This document shows, piece after piece, positions 23,284 through 37,739 of a DNA stretch of 64,000 nt; the stretch's first letter is position 1, and every line of letters begins with the position of its first letter. The notes beneath the pieces were generated by a model. The model searched no databases and was not told where the DNA came from. It saw nothing but the letters and a program-made list of their open reading frames with translations. Source of the DNA: Azadirachta indica (lineage: Eukaryota > Streptophyta > Magnoliopsida > Sapindales > Meliaceae); the NCBI GenBank assembly GCA_022749755.1, contig CM040451.1:4106871-4170870 (forward strand), given 5' to 3'. The translations under genes were made by a program, and so were the position numbers.

Positions 23284-23288
23284 AGTAT

Positions 23289-23535
23289 ATATGTCATGAA
23301 CTTACCGTTAACATTAATATCGCTCTATTTCATGAAGCTATATTCAAATTACATCCAAGTCTTCATCACGTGGGAGTATTCGAGATAGGCTCTTAATTTG
23401 GCTTTGAATCTAGCTTATAACCATCTTCTTAACGAATGGATGGAATTTCTTTGTTCTACACAACTGAATGCAATTAATATCTTTAATTGTGGATCTAAGA
23501 CAACAACGTTTGCAAAACAAACAGATACATACATA
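23289..23535. repeat. Second copy of the terpene synthase upstream segment, right part
   Basis: Matches 13460-13705, including the G-box CACGTG (about 23369-23374) and one unit of the 'ATCTTTAATTGTGGA ... (CATA)n' repeat. The match ends in the CATA run at about 23535, before the TATA box and coding region, so this is an upstream region with no gene. Confidence 0.85.
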
Positions 23536-24416
23536 CATATGGATAATGACATATACCCCTTCACGTTTGCCCTAATAAGTAGATATCCTCCTGACATTTG
23601 AAAGAAGACAAATAACTTCCTAACGTTTAGATAAATAGGCAAATACCCTCCCTTGACTTTTATTTCTATTAATTGACCATTTAATTTATTATTATTTGTG
23701 TCCCTAATATTTTATATAATAATAATATGATATATATTTTATTTAATCATAACAATTTTGTCTCTATTTTAATATTTTTCACAATATACTTTATTTAACT
23801 TTAATAAGTTAGTCTCATATTTAATATTTTTTTCATAATATACTCAAAACTAAATACACATTTTTATTTCTTATTTTGATAAAAAATTTAGAAAAAAAAT
23901 ACTATTAAAAAAATTTAAACAATGAGTTAGATCAAACTCATGTTAAAATATTTATAACTTTTTTCTACAATAAATGTGATATTTAATTGTTAAAAAAATT
24001 TGAAATATATTTTAACATTTTATTCTTATATTAATATTTTTATTTGAAAGATTATATTAAATTTATTATATTTTCTTGAGAAAAATCATGAAAATATAAA
24101 GAAAAGAAAAAAATTTAGTATTATTTGTAAATAGAATTAGTAATTAAATAAATTTCATATACTTATTAACCAATATAATTTAATTTTCAATTAAAAAATA
24201 GAAAATTTTTTTTTTTGATTATTTTTATTTGTAATGTATATAACATGTATTTATTGTTTATATTTTTATTTATATGCTCGTTTATTTTTAAAAAAATATA
24301 ATGAATGTAACATAATTTTTAAATAAATATATTACATGTAAAAATAAAACGTTAAAAAATATTTCAATTAATTTTTTTTAATAATTAAATATTAAAAATT
24401 ATTATTATTATAAATG
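23536..24416. other. AT-rich spacer before the copia internal region
   Basis: No gene. Very AT-rich from 23690 on. Nothing recognised. Confidence 0.6.
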
Positions 24417-24536
24417 CTATTTTTTAGGACAATACTGTATAGGATAGTTATCATTCAAAAGGGAGTATAGTATTGTAGTAGATATGGGGCACTGTAGCAA
24501 GATACAGGTACTATATCAGATATTATAGAATAAAAA

Positions 24537-25280
24537 ATGGCTGGGCAGAAAGTTGAGATAAGGAAGTTAAACGGCAACAACAATTTTTCTCTTTGGCAAA
24601 GGAGAATGATAGATCTTTTCATTCAACAAAAGATTCATAAAGCTTCATTGGGCAAAGAGAAAAAGTCTAATAAAATCACTAATGAATAGTGGGAGGATAT
24701 GAACAAGACTATAGCCAACACTATTAAACTAAATACGTCAAATAGCATCTTGCAAAATATCAATTCTAAGGAGTGCAAAACAGCCAAAGAAACTTGGAAA
24801 ACTTTAGAAAGACTATATATGTCAAAGAACCTCTCCAACAAATTCTACTTACGGAAAGAGTTACATCAGATGTAAAAGCATGAGAATTTAGATATGTTAC
24901 AACACTTGAGCAACTGCAATGGTATAATTTGTTCATCATCAAAGTTTAATGTGAATTTCACCGAAGAGGAAAAATTTGTATTGTTGATGGCAACACTTCC
25001 TTCGTTTTATAATCATCTTATTACAACTTTCACTTATGGAAAAGATACTTTAGAGTTTGAAGTTGTTTGTGTAGCTCTAATTTCATTTGAAAATAAAATA
25101 AAGTGCATAGTGGAGAACTACAAGCACTTGTTACTAACAATAGAGGGAGAAGTAGAAATCAAAGTGAAAGAAATCATAATGACAAGTTTAGGGGAAGATT
25201 GAAATTGAGAGGAAAGAATTTCGTTTGCTATCATTATAGAAAGCCAAGCTACATAAAGAAGAATTGTCGAGTATTAAAAC
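24537..25280 (+). pseudogene. Copia gag pseudogene
   Basis: Starts MAGQKVEIRKLNGNNNFSLW, a typical copia gag opening, with the 'FTEEEKFVLLMATLPSFY' helix region at about 24960-25010. A degenerate zinc knuckle (C-x2-H..., second cysteine and histidine replaced by tyrosine) lies at about 25224-25270. In-frame stops occur near 24690 and 24875, and the frame changes near 25200. Confidence 0.85.
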
Positions 25281-28200
25281 AAGAAAAGCAGCAAAATGGT
25301 GATAAGAAAAATAAGGATAATAGCAATACCATAACTGTAACAGCCACAAAGAACGAGGATGTTTCGTTGCTTGTAGATGAATTCTTACATGTCAATGATA
25401 CTAGGTTGAATGGATGGTTGATTCAGGAGGTTCTTTCTATGTCACTCTAAATGCAAATATATTTACCACTTACACAGTTAGAGACTTTGGTTTGATGAAG
25501 ATGGGAAATTCATCCTATTGCAAAATTATTGGAATTGGAGATGTTTGACTTGAAATAAATGCTGGTTGTTAATTGACATTAAAATATATGAGGCATGTTC
25601 CAAAATTACTTACCAATCTGATCTTAGTGAATGTTTTGGATGAACAAGGCTATCAAAATCACTTCGACAATAGCAGATGTAGACTCCAAAAGGAGTCGTT
25701 GATTGTTGCAAAAGGAAAGCTTTGTTGTAGCTTGTATAAAACCCATGGAAAAGTTTGCACCAACAACTTGAATGTAGTAGTTAATCCTTCACCAAATTTA
25801 TGGCATAAACGGTTGGGCTATATAAGTAAAAAAGGACTACAGATTCTTGACAAACTGAATTTTATTTCTGTTGTGAAAGGTACTACATTTAACCCCTATG
25901 ATTATTGTTTATCTGGTAAATAACATAGAGTTTTATTTGATAGCGCCTCTGTTAGAAAAGATAATGTATTAGAGCGAGTATATTCTGATGTATGTGGTCC
26001 GCTAGAAGTTGAATTCTTGGGAAGAGCTAAATATTTTGTGACATTTATAAATGATGCTTCTAGAAAAGTCTGGGTGTATTTGTTAAACACAAAAGATCAG
26101 GTGTTTTATATTTTTTAAAAGTTTCATGCCTATGGTAGAAAAAGAAATTGGGAAGTCTTTGAAGTGCCTTCGATCAGATAATGAAGGAAAGTACATTTTT
26201 TAAGAGTTAAAAGATTATTACTCTAAACATGGGATTTGGCATGAGAAAATGGTTCCTAGCAATCCACAATACAATGGTGCAGCTGAACAGATGAATTGCA
26301 CTATTATGAAAAGAGTTAAAAGCATGCTGAGAGCAACAAAACTATCAAAGCCTTTTTTGGGAGCAGCTGTCCAAATTGCTTACTGCTTGATCAATTGATC
26401 TCCATCAATTCCTTTGAGCTTAGATATTCCAGAAAGTGTATAGACTAGCAAAAATGTTTCTTATTCTCATATGAGGGTATTTGTTTGTAAGGCTTTTGTG
26501 AACATGTCAAAGGAACAATAATCGAAGCTTGATGATAAGGCCATTTCATGTGTCTTTATTGGATATGGAGATGACGATTTTGGATATAGATTTTGGGATC
26601 CAGAAAAGAAAAGAATTGTGAGAAGCAGATATGTTGTCTTTTATGAAGATCAAACAATTGAAGATTCCAAAAAGGAGCATCAACTTGAAAAAGCCACAAT
26701 TAAACTAAGTTCTTGTCGACAACATGTGACAAATGAAGAATCAGAAGTAACTAATGAAATCCAATTTTCTCCTGATGATGATGATAAGGATAATGATGCT
26801 GAAGATGATGTTCCAACATAAGAGGATAACAATCAGGAGGAGAGCCAACAACTGGAGATTAATGAACAACTATCAAAAGGTCATCTAGAGAGTGAAAACT
26901 GTCAAAAGATATCAACAAATAGATTATATTCTTTTCAATAAGAAAGGGGAGCTAGAAAGTTTTCAAGAGGTGCTAACTCATAACGATAAAGAAAAGTGGA
27001 TGGAATCTATAAAAGATGAAATGAGATCCCTCTTGAAAAATAACACCTACAGTTGGTAGAGCTTGAAATGTTAGAAAGGCCTTGAGCAACAAATGGGTGT
27101 TTAGATTGGAGGATGATAGGCGCGGTAATCTAGCAAAGTATAGGGCTTGATTGGTTGTCAAGGGAAAGGAATTGACTTTGATGAAATATTTTCTTCGATA
27201 GTGAAAATGTCTTTAATTAGAGTAATTTGAAGAACAACAGCTAGTCTAGATCTTGAGATTGAGTAAATGGATGTAAAGATTGCATTTCTTCATAGTGACT
27301 TACAAGAAGAAATCTACATATAGAAACTTCAAGATTTTGAAGTTAAAGAAAACGAGCATCTAGTATGTAAGTTAAAGAAGAGTTCGTATGATTTGAAGCA
27401 GGCATCGCGAAATTGTTATAAGAAGTTTGACTCAATTATAATGCATCATTAGTATAAGAGAACTGTAGCAGATTCCTATATATACATTAAACAATTTTCT
27501 AGTGAGAAATTTATTATTTTATTATTATATGTTGATGATATGCTTGTAGTTGGTTAGGATGCACAAATGATCAACTAGCTAAAGAAAGAATTATCAAAAG
27601 TTTTTGATAAAAAAGACTTGGGACCAGCCAAATAGATTTTGGGAATGGAGATTATCTGAGATAGAAGATTTTGAAAATTATAGTTGTCATAAGAAAAATA
27701 TGTTGAGCGAATACTCGAACGGTTCAACATGAAGAATGCTAAGCCAGTAACTTTACCTTTTGGAGCACAGTTTAAACTCTCTAAGAAGTTAAATCCATCT
27801 CCTGAGGAAAATAAAAACATGTCAACCATTCCTTACTCTTCAGCTGTTGAAAGCTTAATATACATAATGGTTTGTACAAGGTCGAATATTGCTCATGCAG
27901 TTGGAGTTGTGAGTCGATTATTGGCAAATCCAAAAAAAAGAATATTAGGAAGCTATCAAATGGATTTTCAAATATCTGAGGGGTATATTTAAATTATGCT
28001 CATGCTTTGGAAATGGAAAACCAATCTTAGGAAGTTATACAAGTATAAACATGGCAAGTGATCTTGATGATTGAAAATCTACATTTGCTTACATATTTAT
28101 TTTTGCAGGGAGAGTCATATTGTAGTACTCCTAATTGCAAAAATGTGTTGCTTTATCTGTTACAGAATTTGAGTATATTGCTGTGGTGGAAGCAGGAAAT

Positions 28201-28484
28201 TTGCAGTTACAGAAGTTTCTCCAAAATTTAGGATTGAAGCAAGATGAGTACGTGATTTATTATGACATTCAAAGTGCCACTGATCAAAGTAAGAACTCCA
28301 CCTACCACTATCGAACAAAGCATATCGACGTTAGATATTATTGGATGTGTGAAGCTCTTGAGAAAAAGGCATTCCAAGTACAAAAGCTTCATACTAACTA
28401 GAATGTTACAGATACGTTAACGAATGTGATTTCTCAGTATAAGTCTAAGTTGTGTTCCGAGTTTGTTGGGATGAGTTTTCCATA
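25281..28484 (+). pseudogene. Copia pol pseudogene (protease, integrase, RT, RNase H)
   Basis: Order is copia-type, integrase before reverse transcriptase. The GAG-pre-integrase 'LWHKRLGYIS' lies at about 25799-25830 and the integrase core start 'SDVCGPLEV' at about 25987. The RT part 'MDVKIAFLHSDLQEEIY' lies at about 27269 and the catalytic YVDDML at about 27530-27547. The RNase H region 'SVTEFEYIAVVEA' starts at about 28155 and 'TKHIDVRYY' follows at about 28320. Numerous stops and frameshifts disable it. Confidence 0.85.
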
Positions 28485-28535
28485 ATGAAGACTATAATCC
28501 ATTTCTTCCCCTTGTGGGTTGAAAAAAGGTAGAAT

Positions 28536-30480
<1,945 letters not shown>

Positions 30481-31632
30481 TAAATACCATATATGCGCTT
30501 AGGCAATCCATAATAAAGTGTCCTTTTCAATAAATTTCTATGATATTTTTTCTTCTATCAACTTCTGATAGTTTAACCATAGAAGATATCATATTAATAC
30601 TTTCATGTATATGTGGTCTAGAGGAAAGAGATTGTACCATTAATCAAGATCCAGAAATCTGAAGACTAGTAAAGAAGTCAACATGAATCAGAGAGACCAA
30701 GCATGAAAATGTTTTACATGAAATGTTTTTTTTCAATAGATTTTCATTAGTTTGTCAGGCATGTATATTTAAAATATAATAATAATAATGATGATGATGA
30801 TATTTATAATATGAACCAAGGTGCCGATTAATCAATCTTAAAAATCTTTCTTTTGGTAAAGGAGTAACTAAGAAGAGGGCAATCTTTATTCTCTCTACAT
30901 ATATAGGGAGGTTATCTTAAGATTTTTGAGTTAAAATAGTGAAACAAATTTTATTTTTTTTAATCTATTAAAAAATAACGAAGGAATGAAATAAAACAGG
31001 AAAATGAATATTAAATGCTTCGGGGACCCTTGCAGAGTTGCAGTTATCAATTCCCTAAAATGTGCCTATATGGAAGAGAAATATTTATACAGGAGTTCTT
31101 TTGAGAATATTGGTACGCAGGAGCGTCAATTTAATTTCCTCAAACAGGGCTATATGCCTGATTAACTTAATACCAAAAGGGCAAAATCCCCAAAACAAAC
31201 GAAAAGCTTGGGCTCTTCTTCTTGTACATTTCAAAAATATTTCATACAGTTTAGCATGTTTCCATTTGGATTCATAAGAATTTTTTCATAATTTAGAGCA
31301 TTTACAAGTTGCATAGGTGTCATTGATTACAATTTTGCACTGTTGGCTCTTAACCTGCTATTTTGAATTCTCCAATAAAGAGATACATCACAATTGAGAA
31401 ATTCCCAATCAAGTCGAGAGTTCTTGATTATCTCGAGGATTTTATACCAAGAATGCTTGTCAAGTACTAGTCTCAACCCAAATGCATGAAAGGACCACCA
31501 TAAAACCTGCAAGGAAATCAAAAACAAAGAAAAAGTAGACGTCACCTTCGAAATGATAGTGACAACACCAGACAATTTGATTTGTTATCCCCAAATCCAA
31601 CACTAATATTTACCTCAAATCCTTATCGTTGC
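30481..31632. other. Intergenic, 3' flank shared by BBE pseudogene and LRR kinase
   Basis: No gene. A short ATG/AAT microsatellite lies at about 30776-30803. Part of 31023-31632 is probably 3' UTR of the receptor kinase. A stretch near 31160-31240 resembles 545-625 and 61685-61765 of the dead modules. Confidence 0.5.
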
Positions 31633-34600
31633 TCATGTTTTTCTCCTTCTGTTCATAATTTCCTTTTTCTGGAACCTAAGAAACGAGTCTCTAATTGCAT
31701 GAAGATTGTTGACGACATCGTTCATAGCCATCCGCTCTCTGGGTGAAGCTGTGGAACACAAGAGTCCTATTCTCATCACCGAAACCAAGCATTCTTCCAT
31801 TTTCATGCGCGTTTGAACTTGGGATTCAATGTCTGTATTCAAAGCTATGCCATATTCAACAGTTTCATCAGGATTTTCTTCTTCAAATATCATTGATGGG
31901 TCAGTTATTTCCATCACGTGGTCGGGCAAAGCCATTGAGACAAACTTGTGAATGTTCAGATCATCCTTAAACATGTCATCTGTAGGTCTTTTTCCTGTGA
32001 ATATCTCCAGCAAAAGTATGCCAAAGCTGTATATATCTCCAAGTATGGAAACATGGCCATTCATGTACTCTGCCATTTATAAAATAGTTAGTAGAATTCA
32101 ATAGATATAACTCATTTTACATGCATTTAAGGTTGAGAACAATACCTGGAGGAATGTAACCAATGGAACCCTTGAGCCCAATTGACATGGGATGATTTTT
32201 GGAGGAACTATTTGATGCTTCAAAGAGGAATTTTGCCAATCCAAAGTCACCGACATGAGCTGTCATATCTTCATCAAGAAGTACATTGCTTGGCTTCAGA
32301 TCACAATGTGCAATTGGTGTTTCACAATAGTGATGGAGATAGTCCAGTGCAGAAGCAACATCTATTGCTATATTCAATCTCTGCATGAGGCTCAATTTCT
32401 TAATGTGGTTATGGTCCTCAGCACTTGGATGCAGCCACTGGTCAAGACATCCATTCGACAGGTACTCAAAAACTAAACATTTGAAGTCATTGCCTTCATG
32501 ATCAACACTTGAGCAAGCTGTTATTGTCTTCAGGATGTTGCGGTGTCGAATATTTCTCAAAGCATTGCATTCATCAATGAAACTCTTTAAAGCTCCTGGC
32601 TGTTGAAGTTTTAATACCTTAATTGCAACAATTGTTCCGTCAACAAGAATACCTCTGTATACAGAACCAAAACTACCAGAACCAATCAAATTTGTTTCAG
32701 AGAAGTTATCAGTTGATCTTGAGATGTCTGAGTAAGACAGACCTGATTGCCCGTCATTAGAAGATGAAGTCGAACGTCTCCTCCTAGAAGCTTTTACTAT
32801 ACAATATATCACAAAGGAACTAAAGAGAAGAATAAGAAATATTACGGCAATAGTTACTGGGATTACTACTTTAAGGCCAGGATGTTTTCCAGGACTTTTT
32901 CTTGCGCATTCAGGTAAAAACAAATCGGGGACACCACCGCAGAGCTTATCATTCCCAACTAGGGAAATGGCACTCGCATTCGCAAAAATCCCTTCCCGGG
33001 GTACTTCACCATCAAGATAGTTGTAAGAAAGATTAAGATGCCAGAGAGATAGGTTGCGGAGAAATTCTGGAATCTTGCCGGACAAGTTATTGCATGAAAG
33101 ATCTAATTCTTCTAAACCTCTCAAACTTTTAAAAGATTGAGGAATTGCACCTTCAAATGAGTTATTCCCCAAATACAGACGTTCCAAACTGATGCAACCG
33201 TCAAGGGTGCTTGGAATTTCCCCTGATAACTTGTTGTCTGACATATCCAATTCCAGAAGATTTTTCAACTTACCCACTTCAAGCGGCAGTGAACCAGTCA
33301 AAAAATTATGAGACATGACCAAAGAAATTGAGAGGGAAGAGAGGCCCATTACCTGTTTGGGTATGGTGCCACTGAGATTATTGCTCGATAAATTTAGTAC
33401 CTCCAATTTCTGGCAGTTTCCAAGATTTGGCGGTATGCTTCCCTCAAACTTATTGTTCTCCATGAAAAGCCTAGTTAATGTAGTTAAGTTACCAAGGGCA
33501 GATGGGATTAATCCAGAAAACTTGTTACCACTCAAATGCAATCCCTCTAGTTTCTGGAGCTTTCCTATAACATCGGGCACCCTGCCACCTAAATTGTTAT
33601 ATTCCAATCCTAGAAGCGACAAGTTAACGAGATTTCCAATCCCAACAGGTATGTTTCCGTGAATCAGATTCGATCCCAGTGTAAGAATTTGCAGATGTGT
33701 TGAAAGGTTTGCTATGGAGCTCGGTAATTCTCCCCCAAAACGGTTTTGAGCAAGTCCTAGCACTTCAAGACTAGTACAGTTAGCCAAGAAAGTGAGAAAA
33801 TTCAGATCACCAACTTCCCTATTTCCTAGTTTATTATCATCAAAATTAATTCTAAAGAGACCTTTCAAGCTCCCAAAGCTTCTAGGAATTGTCCCAGTGA
33901 TACCGTTTTCAGCAAAATCAACAAGCTGAAGGTTAGAAGCATTTGACAGTGATACAGGAATACTTCCTGTAAAATAGTTGACCCCGCCAGCAAATATATT
34001 CAGATTAGGAAGAGTGAGGCCAACATCTGAGGGCAGCTGCCCCTGCAGCTGGTTTTGAGTCACAGAGAAATAGTCTATAGAAGATATATTATAAATCGAA
34101 GAAGGGATCATACCAGACAGAGAATTGCCATAAAGATGAAAAACTTCCATGCTTGATAGCTGGCCAAGTTCATTTGGTATGCTTCCTTGAAAATTATTCA
34201 GCAAAAGCCTCAGAACTTGTAAAGAAGAAAAATTTCCTATCCAAGCTGGGATATTTCCTGTAAGATTGTTACGTCCGAGACCCAGGATTTCAAGTTTTGA
34301 CAATGAACGAAGCAGGTCTGGGATCTGGCCAACGAACTGGTTGGCACTAGCTTCCAATACTCTAAGTTCTTCACACTCAGATAAATTTGTTGGAATTTTC
34401 CCGCTAAAAGAATTGAAAGTTATATTGAGAACCTGCAGCTGCTGTAAGCAGCCAATTTCTTGAGGAACTTCGCCGTGAAAGCCGTTCCTTCGCAGGTTGA
34501 TTCCAGTAAGATAGGTAAGATTCCCTATAGAAGGAGGAATTGAGCCAACTAACTGTCGTAATTCCAGATTCAAATTTATGACTCTTCCATTTGATGGGTT

Positions 34601-34843
34601 GCATGTAACGCCAACCCAATTGCAGAAATGGACAGAATCGTTCCATGAGCTCATGATTTGCAGAGGATCTTCAGTTATTCGTTGCTTGAAGTCAAGTAAA
34701 GCAAGTTTGTCAGCCTCATTTACTGCTGATTCCAAACCTGAAGTGAGCCGTAAAAGATGAATCCCATAAAGCAAATATAGCAAAAACAACTTAGAATTCC
34801 AGAACTGATGCTCCATGGTTTTAGGAATGCAGAGTTCTTGCAA
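31633..34843 (-). CDS. LRR receptor-like kinase, subfamily XII type, two exons, intact
   Basis: Plasma-membrane receptor kinase with extracellular LRRs; relatives include the bacterial pattern receptors EFR, FLS2 and rice Xa21. CDS is complement of 31633-32069 and 32146-34843, 1044 codons, with a GT-AG intron just after the kinase 'GYIPP' segment, where this family commonly has it. From the first ATG: signal peptide about residues 10-36, LRRNT about 43-85, some 20 LRRs to about 640, transmembrane 659-683. Kinase: glycine loop 721-731 (GSGSFGSVYRG), lysine 742, HCDLKPSN at 846 and DFG at 866. HCD in place of HRD makes it a non-RD kinase, the usual state in innate-immune receptors. An alternative start at 34816 gives a cleaner signal peptide. 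Ligand unknown. Truncated paralogues flank it at 1-480 and 58528-61640. Confidence 0.93.
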
Positions 34844-36880
34844 TTAAGGATAAAAATTACTGCCGATTTGAGATATTTGATAGTTTAAAATAAAAAAGGA
34901 AAACAAAAATGAGAGAATAAAGGAAAAACAGTCATTAAATATCTATTGGACCATAATAAAAAATTCGTTAAAATAATCAACAACTAAAAAATTTAATAAC
35001 TTTAATAATTAGATTTAAAATAAAAATTATGAGAAAATAAAAATAATCAGTTGATGTCAAAATAATAATCAATTTATAATTAATGAATTAATTTATTTTA
35101 GTCTAATATTAATATTTATAAAACAATAAATTATCAAAAATTTTATTTTTCTTTTCATATTTCATTTTTTTATTTGCCAAAAAAATATTTTTCCACAAAA
35201 TTATCAAAAAAACATTAAACTTTAATATTAATTTGATATATTTTCTCTATCTTTTTATCAATTTTGTTAATATTGAATTATAATTTACTGTCACGTCTAT
35301 TTATTTCTAATTTCATAGGTTAATAAGAAAATTGAAGCAAACCAAATTTGATATTTTATTCTATAAAATTATTATAAATTGTAATATTTTATATTAATTT
35401 TCTCAATCAAATTGATGATTGTTGTCAATTACTTTATTTACATCATTTATTTTTTGAAAAAATTAAATATTTATGTTTATTATATTATTTTGATGATACA
35501 AATTTAAAATAAGAATATATATTATTTTATAACACATTAAATATAAATATTTACTAATATATTATAATTAAATATAAGTTTATTTATTTTAATTAGGTAT
35601 TAGAAAATAAATAAAATAAATCATAAATAAATACTAATCTATAAATACAATATATTATAATACAATACTTATAATTATATATAATCATAATTATTGTACT
35701 ATAATATAATTTTTGTTATAAAATAAAATAAATTTTATTTTAATATTTATTTTTAATTAGGAGTTAAAAATAATTTTTTAACTAATTACTATTGTATAAG
35801 GTATAATTGTTATATTTTAATAAATTAGAATTTTTATAAGTATTCTTAAAACTATTAACACAGTTAAGTTAATAAGTTCAATTTTAGGGATTCACGTGTC
35901 CACCAAAATGTTATGATAAGTTTTAAAAATAAATGTTAAAATAATATTAGGTTGATTATCACAAAATAAAAATAAAAAATATATATTCATTTTACCTGTT
36001 TTCTAATAGTTGACAAGTTAAATAATCAAATTAAAGTATAAATAGTCATATCAGGAAGCAGCTTCTTATTTCCACTAAAGTTAAGGAATTTTTCACACAT
36101 GTTAGAAACTCAAGAGTTAAGTTACTTTTTTCTCAAAAACTCAGGGCGAAGTACAATATCCCTATAATTAAACTATTGTTTAATATAATTAATTAATGAA
36201 TTTTACTGTAAAATTTTATTTAATAAAGATTTCAAACTTGAGGCATCCAATCAATTTTAGTAAAAATTTTATCCATAGAATGTCATTCAAGATGATATGC
36301 ACAATCTAAGAAAACTATTAAAAAATTACCAAATTGATAGCCTGATTGATGGATGTTTTAAAAAATTTTCATGTAATTACATATAACAAATTTATAAGAA
36401 AACAATCTCAAGTAAGGTTGGTAAAAAAGGTCGAATCCGGTTTGGATAAAATTCGAAATTTAGGATCTAAGTTTAACTCGATTTTAAATATATCTTGCGT
36501 TAGGTGTGGGTTTTTATTTGTAAAGCTTGGTACGAGTTGAGTAAATTTCAAGTCAACCCAATTAATACGCTAACGAACTTTAGAAGCTGAGCCCAACCAC
36601 CTGAACTAGTAAACTAACAAGCTTTAGAAGCTGGGACTTGGTTGGCCTGTACAATATCAAATTTAACCCAAGTTTTAATAAATTTTATTGAATAAACCCA
36701 ATTAATACTCTTAACATCAATAATTTTTTAAATTATAAATTAAAATATTAAAGTAATTATTAAATCAATAAGAAAATAATTCAATTGATCCATTGGTATA
36801 TGACAATGCTCTTCACATAAGCAATTTCTATGTATACAAGTTCTCGTCCAACTTTTTTTTTTATTTGAAGCTGTTAAGCT
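34844..36880. other. AT-rich intergenic region upstream of the receptor kinase
   Basis: No gene. 34860-36340 is extremely AT-rich. 36410-36700 contains AACCCAATTAATA and AGCTTTAGAAGCTG repeated twice each (a short duplicated segment), possibly part of a MITE; boundaries not found. Confidence 0.5.
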
Positions 36881-37739
36881 TTGACACGTGGATTCAAGAT
36901 TTAGGTCTCGTATTATGTGATTTTTCTTAATTCGTAAGTAATTTTATTTGTTTCGTGGTGAGTTCTCTCCAACTAAATAATTGTGTGAATAAACTTTTTT
37001 TTTATTATTATTTTGTATTGTCTAAATTAAGAAAACGAATATTTAAGAAGTAATGAAGATGTGAATAATATTTTATTATATTTTATATAAATTTTAGAGT
37101 TGTAATCATGTGATTCATAGATATTAGGTATAAAGCACAGGGGCACACTTGGATTTTTTTAATAGCATAATCAAATAAAATTGTTATGTTTTAAAGTTGA
37201 AGCGATTCCAATAACAACTAAATAGCAATATTAACAAGGTCAATCGTAATTCAATATGTTGTTAATACAATTTTATGGGTTGACTAATATTAAAAGTCAT
37301 TAAGCACATGCAAAATAATATACGAAATTATCATAAAATCAATGAGAAACAAATACAATTATCACATGTTTGTTTCTTCAAATTTTAACATTTTTTTATA
37401 TATAAAAAAGTTGTCAAAACAAGATATTACTTATGATGTCTTAATAATGGAAGTAATTTTTTTATTTTTAAATAATTATTTTGTTGTTTGAATTTTGATA
37501 ATAAGGAATAACGTTGTTGAAAAACTATAAGCAGTTTACGTTATAATTTTTTTAATCATTTATGTTTATAAATTCTACCTTATTAAACTAAATTTTACTA
37601 CATTATAATTCTTTATGTTAATAATTTTTATTTCAAAATTGTTCATAATATTTTATAAATATTTTACATAGGTTTTCAAATTATAATCATGGTCTTTTAT
37701 GTTGTTACTAGACCTAATTAACTAGGTCTTCCACATAAA
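36881..37739. repeat. Left flank of the 655-bp array, diverged copy of 40880-41560
   Basis: Landmarks such as AAAGCACAGGGGCACA, AAGGTCAATCGTAATT and TTAAGCACATGCAAAATA occur in the same order at 41070-41260. By eye about 70% similar with indels. No ORF. Confidence 0.6.

Larger units (their letters stand above)
24417..28535 (+). mobile_element. Ty1/copia internal region (leader 3' part, gag-pol, polypurine tract)
   Basis: The remainder of the leader resumes at about 24417, with a gag ATG at 24537. The polypurine tract GAAAAAAGGTAGAAT (28521-28535) abuts the 3' LTR. With the leader at 2909-3180 and two 594-bp LTRs, the parts sum to about 5.5 kb, a normal size for a plant copia element. Many stops; no longer autonomous. 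Confidence 0.9.

Noticed and set aside
33315..33662. ORF antisense to the receptor kinase
   Set aside because: Shadow of conserved LRR codons on the other strand.
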